A stretch of DNA of 37,490 bases from Candidatus Latescibacterota bacterium (GCA_009694805.1 SICM01000021.1:1-37490); one strand, 5' to 3'. Positions 6,867 through 16,450 are shown, numbered from the stretch's first letter. Notes: generated by a model from the letters alone, not told the origin. A program made the numbers and translations.

Positions 6867-8612
6867 GTGAATTCGGTGACAGGAAGTTCCCCAAAGCTCC
6901 TCCCGGACGACCGCCGGGTGGACTGGATCGTGGGGGTTTCCGGCGGGATTCCGACCGACAGGCCCGTATGGAAAAATGTCACGGACGCGCCCTACAACGC
7001 CGATTCGACCGGCGCACGGGACAGCAGTCCCGCCTTCAACCAGGCGCTGGAAGACATGCCCGAAGGCCACGCGCTCTATGTGCCACCAGGGACCTACCGG
7101 CTGGACAGCAGCATTCGCTGGAAGGGCAGGGGCAACCATAAGACGCTTCGCGGGGCCGGGCCGGAGTCCAGGCTGCTGTTCTACGGGGGCCTGATTGAAA
7201 TGGGCCCCGGCGTGCCCCGGGAGCGCTCGGGGCTCGACCTCAACGCCCGGCGCAACGGCCTCACGATAGACGCCGACCTGAGCCAGGACGCGGTCAAGGG
7301 TGAGACCCACATCCACCTCGCTGAGCTTCCGTCCTGGGTCCAGCCCGGACACCTCTACATCCTCGATGAACTGGACGACCCCGACCTCGTCCAATCCGGC
7401 GGTTCAGGCGGGAGCGCACACCCCAGAGAGAAGACCGGCAACGGGGATCGAGGGATGGGGCAGATCGTCCTGGTGACCGCCACCCGACAGAACGGGCCCG
7501 CCGATTTCCAGGTGGACTTCGAGATCCCGCTCTACTACGGTTTCCAGACCTCGCAGCAGGCCCAGATCGTGATGGCGGGGTATGACGCCGAGTCCGAAGC
7601 GCCCCTGTCGGGCTGCGGGATTGAGGACCTGTTCCTGGAGGGCAAGCACGCGACGGGCTGGTCCAGGGGGGTGTCTGGGCATTTCATCCGGATGGACAGT
7701 TGCATGAACTGCTGGGTGAAGAACGTGGAGGGCTACAATGTCCCGGCCAACTGCCACGTCTGGGCCTCCTTCTGCTATCGCCTGGAGATCCGGGATTCCT
7801 GCTTCCGCGAGGCCCACGCCTACGGAGGGGGAGAGGCCTACGGCGTCGCCCTCTACAATGTGACGAGCGCCTCGCTCGTGGAGAACAACATCCTGAAGCA
7901 TCTCCACTGCCCGCTGCTGGTCTGCTATGGCGCCTCCGGGAACGTCTTCGGCTACAACTACGTCTTCGAGGGCGCCTCCGAGTCGATCGCCAGCTCCCTT
8001 GCCCTCAGCACGCACGCCACCCATGCCTACATGAATCTCTGGGAAGGCAACCACGCGGTGAAAATGCTCGCGGACTGGTACCACGGCAGCAACAGCCACG
8101 GCACGCTCCTTCGCAATCGGCTGCTCGGCTATGAGCCCAGGGACCCGAACGACCACACCCCGGTGGGCATGGAATACTGCTGCCGCAAGTGGAACGTGAT
8201 CGGCAACGTGCTGGGCGTGTCGGGTTTCCACACCATTTACGAGAAGGCGGACGGTGAGCCTGGAACCCCCCTTGAAAGGGTCATCTACAAGCTGGGATAC
8301 CGCAACAATTTCGCCTGCTCTCAACCCCCATTCGACGATCTGAAAACCATGGACCTCATCCGGCACGGGAACTGGGACGCGGCCACCGGGGCCGTGAAGT
8401 GGGACCCCGGCATCCCCGGGCATGACCTGCCGACTTCGCTCTACTTGAAGTCGAAGCCGGCCTGGTTCGGGGACCTCTCCTGGCCCGCTTTTGGCCCGGA
8501 TGTCCCCGGCCTGGAAGGGAAGCTTCCCGCCCAGGTGCGGTTCTGGGGAACGGCTTTTCCCCCGGACCCCGTGCCCCCGGCGGCGATCGAAAGTCCGCCG
8601 GATCGGGGATAG
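6867..8612 (+). CDS. Right-handed beta-helix protein, pectate-lyase superfamily
   Basis: A GTG at 6867 is set by GGAGGT 6 nt upstream (6855-6860). The N-terminal third matches the start of the pectate-lyase-3 / phage-tailspike type of beta-helix. It has WKNVTDAPYNADSTGARDSSPAFNQAL followed by ALYVPPGTYRL, where the aspartate-rich turn and the VPPGTY strand are diagnostic. The middle (about residues 250-400) reads as irregular parallel-helix rungs with N/G turns. The length is 581 residues. Such folds cleave or bind acidic polysaccharides. No catalytic residues can be assigned safely, and no signal peptide is seen, which is unusual for a secreted polysaccharide enzyme. It is followed on the same strand by the heparinase-like gene. 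Confidence 0.75.
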   Translation: MNSVTGSSPKLLPDDRRVDWIVGVSGGIPTDRPVWKNVTDAPYNADSTGARDSSPAFNQALEDMPEGHALYVPPGTYRLDSSIRWKGRGNHKTLRGAGPESRLLFYGGLIEMGPGVPRERSGLDLNARRNGLTIDADLSQDAVKGETHIHLAELPSWVQPGHLYILDELDDPDLVQSGGSGGSAHPREKTGNGDRGMGQIVLVTATRQNGPADFQVDFEIPLYYGFQTSQQAQIVMAGYDAESEAPLSGCGIEDLFLEGKHATGWSRGVSGHFIRMDSCMNCWVKNVEGYNVPANCHVWASFCYRLEIRDSCFREAHAYGGGEAYGVALYNVTSASLVENNILKHLHCPLLVCYGASGNVFGYNYVFEGASESIASSLALSTHATHAYMNLWEGNHAVKMLADWYHGSNSHGTLLRNRLLGYEPRDPNDHTPVGMEYCCRKWNVIGNVLGVSGFHTIYEKADGEPGTPLERVIYKLGYRNNFACSQPPFDDLKTMDLIRHGNWDAATGAVKWDPGIPGHDLPTSLYLKSKPAWFGDLSWPAFGPDVPGLEGKLPAQVRFWGTAFPPDPVPPAAIESPPDRG

Positions 8613-8673
8613 GGGGGAGGTTGAGACGGTTCATGGAGGATCATGAATGTTCCACAAGACGTGGCGCCCGAAA

Positions 8674-8698
8674 GTTCGCATAATGAATCTTATGTAAA
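8674..8698. promoter_or_regulatory. Putative operator, copy 1 of a shared 25-bp imperfect palindrome
   Basis: The block starts GTTCGCATAAT and ends TTATGTAAA. It matches the block at 17918-17942 at 22 of 25 positions. The dyad core is CATAA-N6-TTATG. It lies 27 bp before the heparinase-like ATG and in AT-rich sequence unlike the surrounding genes. Its position near the start fits a repressor site, but no promoter is clear here. Confidence 0.5.
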
Positions 8699-8725
8699 CT
8701 TGATAACGAAAGCGAGGATTAGGGT

Positions 8726-11578
8726 ATGGCATCACAGCCGCGCGCGGAACCCCGCACCCTGTACAAATCTCGGGATATCCAGAACGCACTCCAGAACGTA
8801 TCCCGCTTCGGGTGGGCGCAGAGGATCGTGGACGGGTGGAAAGACAGCGCGGCCTTTGCCCTTCGGCAGGATCGGGCGTTCTTCGACGCCCTCATCCCAG
8901 AACTCACCCCCGGCAGCTTCTACGGCCAGAACTGCCCGGCCTGTGTGGGCAAGCAGTCGGTCATGGGCGAGACCGGGATCTTCGACTGGAGCGTGGAGAC
9001 GCCGGACCGCCTCACCTGCAATCGCTGCGGGACGGTCTATCCCAACGCCAGCTACCCGGAGACGGGCGTGCTGGAGTGCCCGCGCATGGGCCAGACGTTC
9101 ACCTACTATGAAACCGACCTGGAGCGGGCCCAGCCGGGGGAACGAAATCATCACGCGCTCAAGTGGCTCGGCGACCGGCCCACGATGACGAGCTTCAGCA
9201 GCATGATCCGGTTCGCCCGGGTCCACTGGGCCTTCGGGCAGGTGCTTCCGCTGGCCAAACGCTATGCCCTCACCGGGGAGATCGCCTGCGCGGAGCGGGC
9301 TGCGTGGGTCATGGACCGCTTCGCCCGGGTCTACTCCAACTATATCTACCACTCTTACGACGGCAGCATCGCGGACCTGCCCCCGGCGGAAGTGGCCGCC
9401 AACATGGGGAGACACGAGAGCGCCGGCGGCCCGAACGGAGGGCGCTTCCCCCGGGAAGCCATCCGCCACGCCTACGGCCTGCACCAGCACGAAGACCACG
9501 CCACCATGAACAACGGCTTCTGGGGGGCCGGCCGCATCAATGTCCACGGCAAGGGGAGCGACGCCGGTCCCCTGCTCGACATGACGGTGGCCTATGACCT
9601 CATCCGCGACGCGAGGCATGCCGACGGCCGTCGTGTGGTGGATGACGGGATGGAACGCCGCATCGTGGATGACCTGATCGCAGCCGGATGCGCGGACGTC
9701 GAGCACTGGGACTCCGTCAGCAACAAAGGGGTCGCGGTCTTCTCCCTGTGCGCCGCGGTGGGGGCCCTTCTGGAACAACCCGGGAGGGTCCGGCACGCGC
9801 TGGCGGGCTTCGGCCGGATGGTGGAGAGCCGCTACCACTTCGACGGCTTCTACTCGGAATCGCCCTCCTACGCGGCCCACAACTTCGACAATGTCCACGA
9901 GGTGGCCGACATCCTCTGCGGGTACAGTGACCCGCCCGGCTTCCAGCCGGAGGGAGGCCCGCGCCTGGAGAATCTGAACCCCTTCACGGCCGGTCGTTTT
10001 CACCTGGCGATGCAGTCCATGCTGAGGATGCTGGCCCCGGGGCGACGCCTGCCTGTCATCGGGGATACGGTCTACGACACGGAGATCCGTATCCTGTACG
10101 CCGAAGTCCTGGCTGCGCGCCTCGGGGGTCAGTACGCTGGGCTGCTCGAGACCGTCCAGGGCGCGAGCCTGGCCGAACGGGGTAACGAATATGCGCTGTG
10201 GTATCGCCCGTCCGACCTCCAGGCCGGAGGTCCAGTGGAGTTACCGTTGCGTTCCGAGTGGTTCCCGGGCTGGCACGTCGGCGTCCTGCGCGGGGGCAAG
10301 CCAGACGCCACGGCCCTCTACTTCAACGGCAACGAGAACCGGTGGACCGTCCATACCGGACACCGGCACCGCGATATCCTGAGCCTCAGCGCGTATGCCT
10401 TCGGTGAGGAGATGGTCCCTGACCGGGGCTATTTCTCCGGCAGCGGGCAGTTGACCCGGGAGGGCCGGCCCGGGCAGCGCTGGCTGGTCAGCACGCTGTC
10501 CCACAACCTGGTCGTGGTGGACAGTGAGAACCAGTCGGACCACGATTGCGGCTCGAACCTGGAGCTGTTCGGCGTGGCCCCCGGCATCGAGGTCGTGCAG
10601 GCCTCCGGGGTCCAGGCCTACCCCCAGTGCGAGACCTACCGCCGCACCAGTGCCCTGGTGCAGGCCCCTGAGGGACAGATCTATGTCGTGGACTTCTTCA
10701 GGGTGAAGGGCGGGCAGACCCACCATTACAGCTTCCACTGCAACGGCTCGCTGACGCAGGTCACGCCTACGCCGGGGGGGGCTGAACCGGTGGACCTGGC
10801 CCCCGCGTGGAGCGCCTGGCTCAGCAACCCGAGGGCCTTCACGCCGGAGGCCCCGCACACCTTCACGTGGGGATTTCCGGACATCCGCCTGGACCTGACC
10901 GTGCTCAACACGCGGGACAGTGTCGGACGGATCATCCTGGCCGATGCCCCGGGATGGCGGCGGGGGTCGCCGGCCTCGGAACTGGAGAAGCCGCCGGTCC
11001 AGCAGGTGCTGGTCGAAAACCTCGCCACGGACCCCGGTCAGGCCACGGCCACCCAGTATGCCGCTGTCTTCGCCCCGTACAGATCTGACCGTTCCCCCGT
11101 GCTGGGGGCCCGCTTGCTGGCCAGCGATCCTCAATCCGGAGTCCTGGCCGTGGAGGTAAAACTGGCCGGACGAACGGACTACATCCTCTCCACGCCGGAC
11201 CAGCAGTCGCGGACCTTCGGACCCTGCACAGCCTCCGGGTCGTTCGCCTTTGCATCGGTGGACGACGCAGGGCGCGCCACTCAGGCGTATCTCCTCGACG
11301 GGACCGGCCTGGCGTGCGGGGACCTGAAGGTCACCCTCCCGGAACCGCACACCCCGCTCCGGGTGCGCTCCGTGGCCGACCGGACCTTCCATCTGGCGGA
11401 CCCCCTTCCGCCCGGGCGAGCGGTCGACGGGTCCTACCTCCTGGCCGGGGCATCTCCCCAGACCGGTTTCGAGATCGAGTCGGCGGGGGCAGAGTCGATC
11501 TCCGTTCGGGACTATCCGGCCATCGCCTGCGACCGCATCACGTTGCTGCACTCGCGCTGGGTCAGCGGGAGGCCGTGA
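8726..11578 (+). CDS. Heparinase II/III-like polysaccharide lyase family protein
   Basis: The N-terminal half (to about residue 470) is an alpha-helical toroid-like domain with HEDHATMNNGFWGAGRINVHG and DGFYSESPSYAAHNFDN, the region where lyases of this family carry catalytic Tyr/His residues. The C-terminal half has the Heparinase_II_III signature HTGHRHRDILSLSAY followed by MVPDRGYF (about residues 540-570), then beta-sandwich sequence. Such enzymes eliminate uronic-acid-containing chains (heparan, alginate, related acidic glycans); the substrate here is unknown. A Cys cluster near the N-terminus (C70, C73, C98, C101) looks like a zinc ribbon. No signal peptide is present. The length is 950 residues. 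A GAGGA lies upstream of the ATG at 8726. The operator-like palindrome is 27 bp upstream. Confidence 0.8.
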   Translation: MASQPRAEPRTLYKSRDIQNALQNVSRFGWAQRIVDGWKDSAAFALRQDRAFFDALIPELTPGSFYGQNCPACVGKQSVMGETGIFDWSVETPDRLTCNRCGTVYPNASYPETGVLECPRMGQTFTYYETDLERAQPGERNHHALKWLGDRPTMTSFSSMIRFARVHWAFGQVLPLAKRYALTGEIACAERAAWVMDRFARVYSNYIYHSYDGSIADLPPAEVAANMGRHESAGGPNGGRFPREAIRHAYGLHQHEDHATMNNGFWGAGRINVHGKGSDAGPLLDMTVAYDLIRDARHADGRRVVDDGMERRIVDDLIAAGCADVEHWDSVSNKGVAVFSLCAAVGALLEQPGRVRHALAGFGRMVESRYHFDGFYSESPSYAAHNFDNVHEVADILCGYSDPPGFQPEGGPRLENLNPFTAGRFHLAMQSMLRMLAPGRRLPVIGDTVYDTEIRILYAEVLAARLGGQYAGLLETVQGASLAERGNEYALWYRPSDLQAGGPVELPLRSEWFPGWHVGVLRGGKPDATALYFNGNENRWTVHTGHRHRDILSLSAYAFGEEMVPDRGYFSGSGQLTREGRPGQRWLVSTLSHNLVVVDSENQSDHDCGSNLELFGVAPGIEVVQASGVQAYPQCETYRRTSALVQAPEGQIYVVDFFRVKGGQTHHYSFHCNGSLTQVTPTPGGAEPVDLAPAWSAWLSNPRAFTPEAPHTFTWGFPDIRLDLTVLNTRDSVGRIILADAPGWRRGSPASELEKPPVQQVLVENLATDPGQATATQYAAVFAPYRSDRSPVLGARLLASDPQSGVLAVEVKLAGRTDYILSTPDQQSRTFGPCTASGSFAFASVDDAGRATQAYLLDGTGLACGDLKVTLPEPHTPLRVRSVADRTFHLADPLPPGRAVDGSYLLAGASPQTGFEIESAGAESISVRDYPAIACDRITLLHSRWVSGRP

Positions 11579-11659
11579 TTCCGGACCCTCCGCCACCTGT
11601 GTATCCTCGGTCCGTGATGATCCAGACGGCGTTCATGCGCGGTCTCTCCTGTGTCCGGT

Positions 11660-12802
11660 CTATTTCATCTGGTGCAGCAGCGTGTTCGCCACCCGCTTGA
11701 ACACGTGCAGCCCTCGCTGGGCCCCGGCGTGTTTGCCGGCAGTCCCGTTGTTGATTTCGTAGAAGGCGTGCGGGATGCCGTAGCGTTTGGCCATCTGGTG
11801 GCACATGGTCGTGGGGCGGTGGATGCTGGCCCGCTCGTGGGTGGACAGGGCCTCGGTCTCCAGGCGCATGGTGTCGCACAGGGCGTCGTAGAGCCTGCGT
11901 CGGGCCGGGTCCCTGAAAAGACCCCGGTCTTCAACCTCGTACCAGCCGTCGTAGGGCGGCTCGCTGTTCAGTTTCCAGCCGGTGTAACAATGAAAGTTCA
12001 ACCAGACGTCGGGCATCGCATCCAGCACCCACTTCCAGAGCAGGCGGCTCTCGTGGGCCTCGGGCTCGCTCGCGTCGGGGGTTTCGCCGAAGGTCAGGTA
12101 CATGTCCAATCCCTCGGCGTTGAACGCGTTTCGGCCTGCCACGTTGCCGTCGGGGTTGGCGATGGGGATGACCATCACCTCAAGCTGGTCTCGAAGCGCC
12201 CCGGCCTCGGGCAGGAGCGAGGACATGAAATCGGCGATGCCCAGGGCGCCCCAGACCCCGGCGTGCTCGTGGGGGTGCTGGCCGGCCACGCAGAAGAGCT
12301 TCGGCTTTCCCGGCGTGCCCGCGCGTAACCCCCAGATCTCCCTGCCCTGGACCGATTGCCCCACCGAGAAGCGTTCGCAACGGTCCGGCCGCTGGTCCGC
12401 GAACGCGCTCAGGGCATCGGAAACCTCGCTGTAGGGGGCGACGTAGGTCATGGCCACGCGTAGCCGCTGGTTCTGCTCCACGGGAACTTTGAAAGTCACC
12501 TTTCTATCGATGCACTCCGGGCACTGTCCCCGGAGCGGCCTGTACCGATGAAAGCCGACGGGCTTGAACCAGAGGGTGGTGGGAAAGACCGCCGGGAACC
12601 CGGTCGGCGCGCCCCACTTGGAGTCCTCCCATAGCTCGATGGTCACTTCTGCGGCAGGACCTTCGTTGATGAGATCCAGGCAGAAGTAGTTGCAGTAGCC
12701 GCTCTGTTTATCGCCGTCCACCTCCAGGCGAAAGCGGTCCTCAGCAAGTTGCTTTACATTCTTTCCATTGCCGCACTCAAAGTCCGTCACCAGCTTGATC
12801 AT
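11660..12802 (-). CDS. M14-family zinc carboxypeptidase with N-terminal beta domain
   Basis: The C-terminal 220 residues carry the M14 active site: zinc ligands H176 and E179 in GQHPHEH, H271 in LNFHCY, substrate-binding R224 in NPDGNVAGRN, and the catalytic E349 in FYEIN. Residues 1-145 look like the beta-sandwich domain found before the peptidase in cytosolic-carboxypeptidase-like (AGBL/CCP) members. The family removes C-terminal residues or cleaves gamma-D-glutamyl bonds; the substrate here is unknown. The start at 12802 (MIKLVTDFE) is chosen because its 5' end is duplicated almost exactly at 17756-17785, and the longer open frame upstream is the DegT gene in another frame. There is no signal peptide. 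It begins 14 nt after the DegT stop and is last in the operon. Confidence 0.85.
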   Translation of the reverse strand: MIKLVTDFECGNGKNVKQLAEDRFRLEVDGDKQSGYCNYFCLDLINEGPAAEVTIELWEDSKWGAPTGFPAVFPTTLWFKPVGFHRYRPLRGQCPECIDRKVTFKVPVEQNQRLRVAMTYVAPYSEVSDALSAFADQRPDRCERFSVGQSVQGREIWGLRAGTPGKPKLFCVAGQHPHEHAGVWGALGIADFMSSLLPEAGALRDQLEVMVIPIANPDGNVAGRNAFNAEGLDMYLTFGETPDASEPEAHESRLLWKWVLDAMPDVWLNFHCYTGWKLNSEPPYDGWYEVEDRGLFRDPARRRLYDALCDTMRLETEALSTHERASIHRPTTMCHQMAKRYGIPHAFYEINNGTAGKHAGAQRGLHVFKRVANTLLHQMK

Positions 12803-12816
12803 GGCATGCCATCCTC

Positions 12817-14136
12817 TTAAAAAAGAGCCCGGTAGTTTTCCGCCACCTTCCGGAACCCCTCCAGGAGCTGTTCCACGGCCCCCGCTTCGGGATCGGTCAG
12901 CACCGGCAACTGAAGCATCCGCGCCAGCGCCTGCCGGGTCTGCGGATAATCGCCCGGCGCATATCCCTCGTACCCCTCCCACAGCGGCCCCCGCCCGTGC
13001 GTGTAGAAGTCGAATCCCCTTGAATACGGCGGCACCAGGTGATATGGGATGTGCCGCGCCCCTGTGACCGGACCGAAGGCGTCGGAGTAAGCGCCGGGTC
13101 GCACGCCGATCCCTTCCGCCTGAAGCGCCTTGCAATACGTCTCCCGAGGCAGTCCGCCCAGATCCTCCGGCCGGTACCGGGCCTGCAAGCCGCCGTACCA
13201 CCCTGCGGGCTGGGCCTTCGGGTAAATGTAGAGCGGATCGATCCCCGGAATCTCCTCCAGCCCCCTGTTCAGCGCCTGCACGTAGGCCCACCGCTTCTCG
13301 TTCTGCTCCCGCACCCGCGCGAGCTGCACCTGCGCGATCGCCAGCCCCAGGGGGTTCGCCCGGAAATTCAACCCCAGCCCGTAGGGCGCCAGCCGCCGGT
13401 GCGCAGGGTCCTGAAGCTTATCCATCAGATCGGTCCGCCCGACGTGTCCGAACAGCAGCACCCGCTCGTAGAGGCGGCGGTCCATCGTCGCCACCATCCC
13501 GCATTCCCCCCCCGAGATCGGCTTCCCCTTGCCCGGAACCCCCTGAAAGCTAAACCCTCCGATCGCCCCGATGGTCCCCACCTTCTTCCCGTCGTAGCTC
13601 GCCCCGTGGGCGTGCGAGCAGTCTTCGATCACCGGGATGCCGTGCCGGTTGGCCACCTCCATGATCGGGTCCAGGTCGCAGACGTTCCCCCCCCAGTGGA
13701 CCACCGAAATCGCCTTCGTCCGGGGGGTGATGCGCCGCTCGATATCCGCCGGGTCGATCAGGAACGTCTTCGGGTCGATCTCGCAGAAAACCGGCCGTGC
13801 GCCGAGATAGACCACAGGCCCGAACGAACAGATCCAGGTGAAATCGGGGTGGAGGACCTCATCCCCCGGCCCCACCCCCAGCGCAAAGTAGGATGCCCAC
13901 ATCGTGGAGGTTCCGTTGTGCTGGGAGACCGCATAGTTGGCCCCCAGGAACTTCGCAAATCCTTCCTCCACCTCCTGGGCGATCTTCTCCCCCTGCGTCG
14001 AAATATCGCCCTTCTCCACCATCTGCCTGACCCGCTGGACCATCTCCTCCGTCATCGTCTCCCACCGGTCCAGCGCCTGGAGGGTCACCGCCTTCTCCCC
14101 GCCCAGCAGCGCCAGCTTCCCGTTCTTGCTCGCCAT
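12817..14136 (-). CDS. DegT/DnrJ/EryC1/StrS-family PLP aminotransferase (intact active site)
   Basis: Enzymes of this family transfer an amino group to keto-sugars or cyclitols, making amino sugars. The fold type I landmarks are present. HNGTSTMWASYFALGVGPGDEV binds the phosphate and IPVIEDCSHAHGA supplies the PLP-pyridine aspartate (D172). GFSFQGVPGKGKPISGGECG places K205 five residues before the G-E pair, where the Schiff-base lysine lies in the family. The length of 439 residues is longer than the usual 370-400 because of C-terminal insertions. It starts 12 nt after the stop of its paralogue and ends 14 nt before the M14 gene. The amino-sugar role is inferred from family and context. Confidence 0.88.
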   Translation of the reverse strand: MASKNGKLALLGGEKAVTLQALDRWETMTEEMVQRVRQMVEKGDISTQGEKIAQEVEEGFAKFLGANYAVSQHNGTSTMWASYFALGVGPGDEVLHPDFTWICSFGPVVYLGARPVFCEIDPKTFLIDPADIERRITPRTKAISVVHWGGNVCDLDPIMEVANRHGIPVIEDCSHAHGASYDGKKVGTIGAIGGFSFQGVPGKGKPISGGECGMVATMDRRLYERVLLFGHVGRTDLMDKLQDPAHRRLAPYGLGLNFRANPLGLAIAQVQLARVREQNEKRWAYVQALNRGLEEIPGIDPLYIYPKAQPAGWYGGLQARYRPEDLGGLPRETYCKALQAEGIGVRPGAYSDAFGPVTGARHIPYHLVPPYSRGFDFYTHGRGPLWEGYEGYAPGDYPQTRQALARMLQLPVLTDPEAGAVEQLLEGFRKVAENYRALF

Positions 14137-14148
14137 GGTCCCTGTCTC

Positions 14149-15417
14149 CTATCGAAGCGCCCCTGCGTTCGCCGTGACCTTCCGAAAGGCCTCCCTATAC
14201 TGCTCCAGCACACCCGGCCTGGGGTCCGTGAAGGCCGGCAGCGCCAGCACCCGGCGGTGTACGGCCTCCGACACGGGCAGGTCCCCCTCCCGGTAGCCCG
14301 GATAGTCCCCTGTTAGAGGTCCCCGATTTCCACCGTAGATATCGAACCCCTCCGCAAACAGCGGCAGCCGGTGCAGCAGGGGAAAATCGCACGCCGTCAC
14401 CTGCGCCCCCTCGGCCTGTATGGCTTTCAGATACGTCTCCACCGGCAGCCCGCCCAACTCCTCCGGCCGGTAGAGCAGCCGGTACCCGTAATACCCTCCG
14501 GGTCTGGCCTTCTCCAGAATCTTCACCGGCTCCAGCCCCGGGATCTCCTCGGCCATCCGGTTCCACTGCTGATGGACCGCCCGCCGTTTTTCATTGACGG
14601 AATCCAGCTTTCGAAGCTGTTCTCTCCCCAGCCCCAGCCCCAGGGCGTGCGCCCGAAATTTGACCCCCAGACACGTGCTGCCCAGTTGCCGATACTCCGG
14701 ACGCGTCAGCTCCTGAACCACCCCCACCCGGTTCAGGTGTCCGCAGATCAGCATCCGTTCGTAATATTCCCGGTTGTCGGTCACCCCCACGCCCCCCTCC
14801 CCCACGCTCATGGCCCCTCGGCCCTCGCCCTGCAGCGAAAAACACCCGATGTTCCCGACCGCCCCGACCTTCCTCCCATCCCACTCCGCCCCGTGCGCGT
14901 GCGAACCGTCCTCGATCACCGGAATCCCGTAGCGTCTGGAGATGTCCATGACCGCGCCCATATCCGCCGGGTTGCCGAACAGGTGGACCACGCAGATCGC
15001 CCGCGTGCGCACCGTGATCCGCCGCTCGATGTCCGCCGGGTCTGCCGTCAGCGTCCGGGGGTCCACCTCGCAGAAGACCGGACGCGCCCCCAGGAACACC
15101 GCCGGGGCGATGGAGCCGATCGAGGCGTAGGTCGGGTGGATGACCTCGTCGCCCGGCCCCACCCCCACCGCAAAATAGGCCCCCCAGAACGTGGACGTGC
15201 CGTTCATCTGCGACAGGACATAGGGCCGACCCATATACCCGGCAAACCCCTCCTCAAACTCCCGGGTGATTCCGGCCCCGGTTGCGGAGAGTTCCTCGGC
15301 CTCTGCCAGGCCCTCCACCCGTTCCGCCTCCTCCGTCCCAAACACCTGCCACCCTTCCGGGTCTTCAGCGGTCACTGCCTTGGGGCCTCCGTGAAGGGCC
15401 AGATTCGTGACTGCCAT
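14149..15417 (-). CDS. DegT-family paralogue lacking the PLP lysine
   Basis: It is clearly paralogous to the next gene, with the same NGTSTFWGAYFAVGVGPGDE and IPVIEDGSHAHGA motifs, and the cofactor aspartate D170 is retained. The active-site strand reads CFSLQGEGRGAMSVGEGG. Counting back five from the G-E pair gives G201, where the partner has K205; the nearest basic residue is R200. The frame is open through this region, so it is not a frameshift. The protein may be a non-aminotransferase (in ColD-type dehydratases the lysine is replaced by histidine), a PLP-less partner of the intact paralogue, or inactive. The length is 422 residues. AGGGAG lies 7 nt before the ATG. Confidence 0.85.
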   Translation of the reverse strand: MAVTNLALHGGPKAVTAEDPEGWQVFGTEEAERVEGLAEAEELSATGAGITREFEEGFAGYMGRPYVLSQMNGTSTFWGAYFAVGVGPGDEVIHPTYASIGSIAPAVFLGARPVFCEVDPRTLTADPADIERRITVRTRAICVVHLFGNPADMGAVMDISRRYGIPVIEDGSHAHGAEWDGRKVGAVGNIGCFSLQGEGRGAMSVGEGGVGVTDNREYYERMLICGHLNRVGVVQELTRPEYRQLGSTCLGVKFRAHALGLGLGREQLRKLDSVNEKRRAVHQQWNRMAEEIPGLEPVKILEKARPGGYYGYRLLYRPEELGGLPVETYLKAIQAEGAQVTACDFPLLHRLPLFAEGFDIYGGNRGPLTGDYPGYREGDLPVSEAVHRRVLALPAFTDPRPGVLEQYREAFRKVTANAGALR

Positions 15418-15449
15418 GCCTATTCTCCCTGTTAGCGAACCATCCCTTT

Positions 15450-16450
15450 TTATGGCAGGAACTCCGGCCGACGAATCAACCTATCCGGGTTCCGCTCGTA
15501 CCCCCTCCGATCCATCTCCTCCATCAGTCGCCCGGTCTCTTTCGGCGTTATACCGGACGGCCTCCGGGAAATGCGACTCCAGATGCGCGAGAACTTCTTC
15601 CGTCAGGCATTCACAGCCCAGAGAGGGGAACGGCAGCTCCCCCGTTTCCCGGAATTTTGAGCCGTTCCGGGCGTGAAAATCCCCCATTCGGTCCATAAAC
15701 TGGCCCCAGTACCCGTAGGTATACCCGATCTCCCGCTGCGCCTCCGCATTCTCCATCCAGCGCCTGGGAAACAGCGTTTGAAATTTAGGCGACGAGTTCA
15801 TCCAGGTGCTGCAATGGGTCATCTCGATGCCCGGCAGTTCGGCTTGCGCGTCTCGAAGCAGCCGGATCAGGGAGGCCGCGAACGGGATGAACATATCGCT
15901 CAAAGGCGACTTTGGGCGATACAGGTTGTCGATGTGGATGTTGTTTCGCTCCCGCTTGTCATCCCGGGACCAGCACTCGTAAGGCCGGTCCGTCTTCTCC
16001 AGGAGATCGAGCGGAACCCCCTCCTGCCGGATGCGCGCCTCCAGGTACGGCCACAGGAGCGCCAGCCCCTCCTCCTCGAAACCGGGCCGTGGCTCCCCGG
16101 TGGCGTGCGTGGATCTCCTCAAGACGCCCCAGAACGCGCTCCCACGCCGGGTCCACATCCCCTCTTGTCGGGTGGTGTTCCCCGTCGTAGAGCGAGGTGT
16201 TCCGATAGATGTTCACCCGCCCATTCATCGCATCGAAAAAGGCAACCCCTTCTTCGCGGAGCACCCTGTCCGCGTACCAGAGGTGAAGTCGGGTGATCTC
16301 CTGGATGTAGTGAACGTGGACCGGATAGAGATCCGCGATGGTTTCGCCGGTGACAATCGCCATACGATGCCTCATCATCCGCTTTTTGTGAACCGCGCCG
16401 CCGAAAAAGGGACTATCGCCGGTGATCACCACGTCCGCCGTGTCCGCCAT
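15450..16450 (-). pseudogene. Unrecognised protein gene, split across three frames by two +1 shifts
   Basis: The ATG at 16450 overlaps the BNR stop by one base (TGATG). The first frame encodes MADTADVVITGDSPFFGG and continues to HARH near 16100. Coding sense then continues one frame over (PRPGFEEEGLALLWPYLEAR to LESHF near 15570), then in the third frame (GITPKETGRLMEEMDRRG to a TAA at 15450-15452). Each step equals one extra base. The candidate sites are the G run at 16095-16098 and the C run at 15566-15568. Removing one base at each gives exactly 333 codons. The restored product is hydrophilic, rich in aromatic and charged residues, with no signal peptide. I do not recognise the family. It is either a recent pseudogene or has sequencing errors in homopolymers. 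Confidence 0.7.

Noticed and set aside
8643-9188. Open frame starting before the heparinase-like gene with a GGAGG nearby
   Set aside because: It runs through the lyase gene in another frame and turns into serine/arginine-rich shadow sequence. The first codons overlap the putative operator.
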